Below, piece after piece: positions 62,781 to 64,000 of a DNA stretch of 64,000 nucleotides. Origin of the DNA: Methylocystis bryophila (GTDB lineage: Bacteria; Pseudomonadota; Alphaproteobacteria; Rhizobiales; Beijerinckiaceae); the NCBI RefSeq assembly GCF_027925445.1, contig NZ_AP027149.1:3608501-3672500 (forward strand), written 5' to 3'. A program made the translations under genes and the position numbers. A model generated the notes under the pieces. It saw only the letters and a list, made by a program, of their open reading frames with translations. It had not been told where the DNA came from and ran no database searches. The first letter of the stretch is position 1; every line of letters starts with the position of its first letter.

Positions 62781-63779
62781 ATGATCCCGCTTCCTCTTGC
62801 CCTCACGCAGGGCGACCCCTCCGGCATCGGTCCCGAGATCGCGCTGAAAAGCTTTGCGGCGCGCAAGGCGCAAGCCTTGCCGCCCTTCTTCGCGCTCGGA
62901 GATCCGGAGCTCTATCGCCGCGTCGCTCAAGCGCTCGCGCTCGACGTCGCGGTGGAGGAGACGACGCCACGGGAAGCGAATGAGGCGTTTGAAAGCGCAT
63001 TTCCCGTCGTGCCGCTCGGGATTTCCGTGAAGGGCGAGCCCGGCGAGAGCGATGCCGCCGACGCGGCGCTGACGATCCGCTCGATCGAAGCGGCCGTCGA
63101 ATGCGTCGCGAAGGGCGAGGCGCGAGGGATCGTCACGGCGCCCATCGCCAAGGCCGCGCTCTACGCGGCTGGCTTCGCTCATCCCGGACACACGGAGTTT
63201 CTCGGCGCGCTCGCTAAGCGCTTTTTCGACGTCGAAGCGCGCCCCGTCATGATGCTCTACGCCGAGGAGCTCGCGGTCGTGCCGATCACGATCCATGTCG
63301 CGCTGAGAGAGGCGCCGCGACTGCTCACACGCGAGCTCATCGTCGAGACCGGCCGCATCGTGGCGAAGGATTACGCGCGCCGCTTCGGAATCGCCCGCCC
63401 GCGCCTCGCCTTTGCGGGGCTCAATCCGCACGCGGGCGAGGGCGGCGCGATGGGCCGCGAGGAGATCGATGTGCTCGCGCCGGGGATCGCCGAGCTGCAA
63501 GCGGAAGGGATCGACGCGCAAGGCCCCTTCCCCGCCGACACGCTGTTTCATGCGCGGGCGCGCGAGCGCTATGATGTGGCGCTTTGCCCGACGCATGACC
63601 AGGCGCTGATCCCGATCAAGACGCTCGCCTTCGATCGCGGCGTCAATGTCACGCTGGGCCTGCCCTTCATCCGCACCTCGCCGGATCACGGAACAGCCTT
63701 CGACATTGCCGGTCGCGGCGTCGCCGATGCGACGAGCCTCATCGAGGCGATCCGCCTCGCTGGCCGTTTGCAGGCATGA
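62781..63779 (+). CDS. pdxA: 4-hydroxythreonine-4-phosphate dehydrogenase
   Basis: A 332-residue enzyme of pyridoxal-phosphate synthesis (DXP-dependent route). The start PLPLALTQGDPSGIGPEIAL is diagnostic; metal His are in GFAHPGHTEFLGALAKRF, VPITIHVALREAPRLLT and the ALCPTHDQALIPIKTLAFDR segment; the AGLNPHAGEGGAMGREEIDV loop is conserved. It is followed by rsmA through a four-base ATGA overlap, the common pdxA-rsmA order. Confidence 0.96.
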   Translation: MIPLPLALTQGDPSGIGPEIALKSFAARKAQALPPFFALGDPELYRRVAQALALDVAVEETTPREANEAFESAFPVVPLGISVKGEPGESDAADAALTIRSIEAAVECVAKGEARGIVTAPIAKAALYAAGFAHPGHTEFLGALAKRFFDVEARPVMMLYAEELAVVPITIHVALREAPRLLTRELIVETGRIVAKDYARRFGIARPRLAFAGLNPHAGEGGAMGREEIDVLAPGIAELQAEGIDAQGPFPADTLFHARARERYDVALCPTHDQALIPIKTLAFDRGVNVTLGLPFIRTSPDHGTAFDIAGRGVADATSLIEAIRLAGRLQA

Positions 63780-64000
63780 ACGACGGCCTCCCGCCGCTGC
63801 GCGAGATCGTCGCGCGTCATGGGCTCGACGCGCGCAAGGCGCTTGGCCAAAATTTTCTCTTCGACCTCAATCTCACCGGGCGCATCGCCCGCGCGGCGGG
63901 ACCGCTGGAAAGCGCCACGATCGTCGAGATCGGTCCCGGCCCGGGCGGCCTCACGCGCGCGTTGCTGAGCGAGGGCGCAGCGAAAGTGATCGCGATCGAG
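63776..64000 (+). CDS. rsmA: 16S rRNA dimethyladenosine transferase RsmA, partial (3' end off the window)
   Basis: The first 75 residues of RsmA/KsgA. IVARHGLDARKALGQNFLFD is the N-terminal family motif (R-K-x-L-G-Q-N-F-L), and the SAM-binding loop IVEIGPGPGGLTRALLSEGA follows. The enzyme dimethylates two adenosines near the 3' end of 16S rRNA. Start ATG 63776 overlaps the pdxA stop. Confidence 0.95.
   Translation, partial: MNDGLPPLREIVARHGLDARKALGQNFLFDLNLTGRIARAAGPLESATIVEIGPGPGGLTRALLSEGAAKVIAIE

Overview
The window is high-GC, densely coded chromosomal DNA from an alphaproteobacterium, most likely in the Hyphomicrobiales (Rhizobiales). Markers are the phosphotransferase ChpT, the nucleoid protein GapR, the divergent tlpA/argH pair, the PhaR/PhaA/PhaB polyhydroxybutyrate genes, Omp25/Omp31-like barrels and several REP-like intergenic repeats. 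Phosphoribulokinase and transketolase lie together, so a facultative autotroph or methylotroph near Beijerinckiaceae/Methylocystaceae is plausible, but the sequence does not prove it.

Layout. 1-5.7 kb: end of ybgC, an outer-membrane barrel, and ccmI-ccmE-ccmF with no ccmH behind them. 5.8-9.4 kb: a seven-gene operon (ArsR regulator, five SRPBCC domains in four genes, a YCII protein, a VOC protein) behind a near-perfect palindromic operator. 9.5-14.1 kb: bpt, an RDD membrane protein, gapR, and murL-murD2, the alternative route to D-glutamate in peptidoglycan. 14.1-18.0 kb: a GST, intracellular PHB depolymerase and a tandem double-barrel outer-membrane protein. 18.1-28.2 kb: tlpA/argH, an EAL protein, phaR/phaAB, a PLP decarboxylase and a DUF1624 membrane protein.

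28.3-29.5 kb is a small AT-richer island with a P-loop GTPase and a 62-residue acidic partner. 29.8-44.7 kb is mostly housekeeping: prmA, ydcF, GST, fic, an atypical response regulator, an orphan ABC ATPase, lnt, chpT, an acyl-CoA dehydrogenase, cbbP-cbbT. 44.7-50.2 kb is the most dynamic part. Three palindromic repeat families are followed by a duplicated and partly decayed module: extradiol dioxygenase, secreted His/Gly-rich protein and DUF4424 protein. An IS4-family element with a 10-bp target duplication sits in the terminator remnant between the copies. Both His-rich genes have a 5' leader hairpin that would bury the Shine-Dalgarno sequence, with one compensatory base pair between copies.

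50.3-64.0 kb: an adenylate cyclase, a cysteine-hydrolase-like lipoprotein, a Crp/Fnr regulator, an S58 peptidase, a serine hydrolase, uvrB, a phosphatase, an exported deaminase, a flavoprotein whose true start seems non-canonical, a YjgN-like membrane gene wedged into a duplicated pdxA 5' end, intact pdxA, and the start of rsmA.

Metabolic themes are PHB turnover (phaA, phaB, phaR, phaZ), cytochrome c maturation and thiol redox, envelope assembly (lnt, murL/murD2, barrels) and cell-cycle control (chpT, gapR). No tRNA, rRNA or CRISPR array was recognised.
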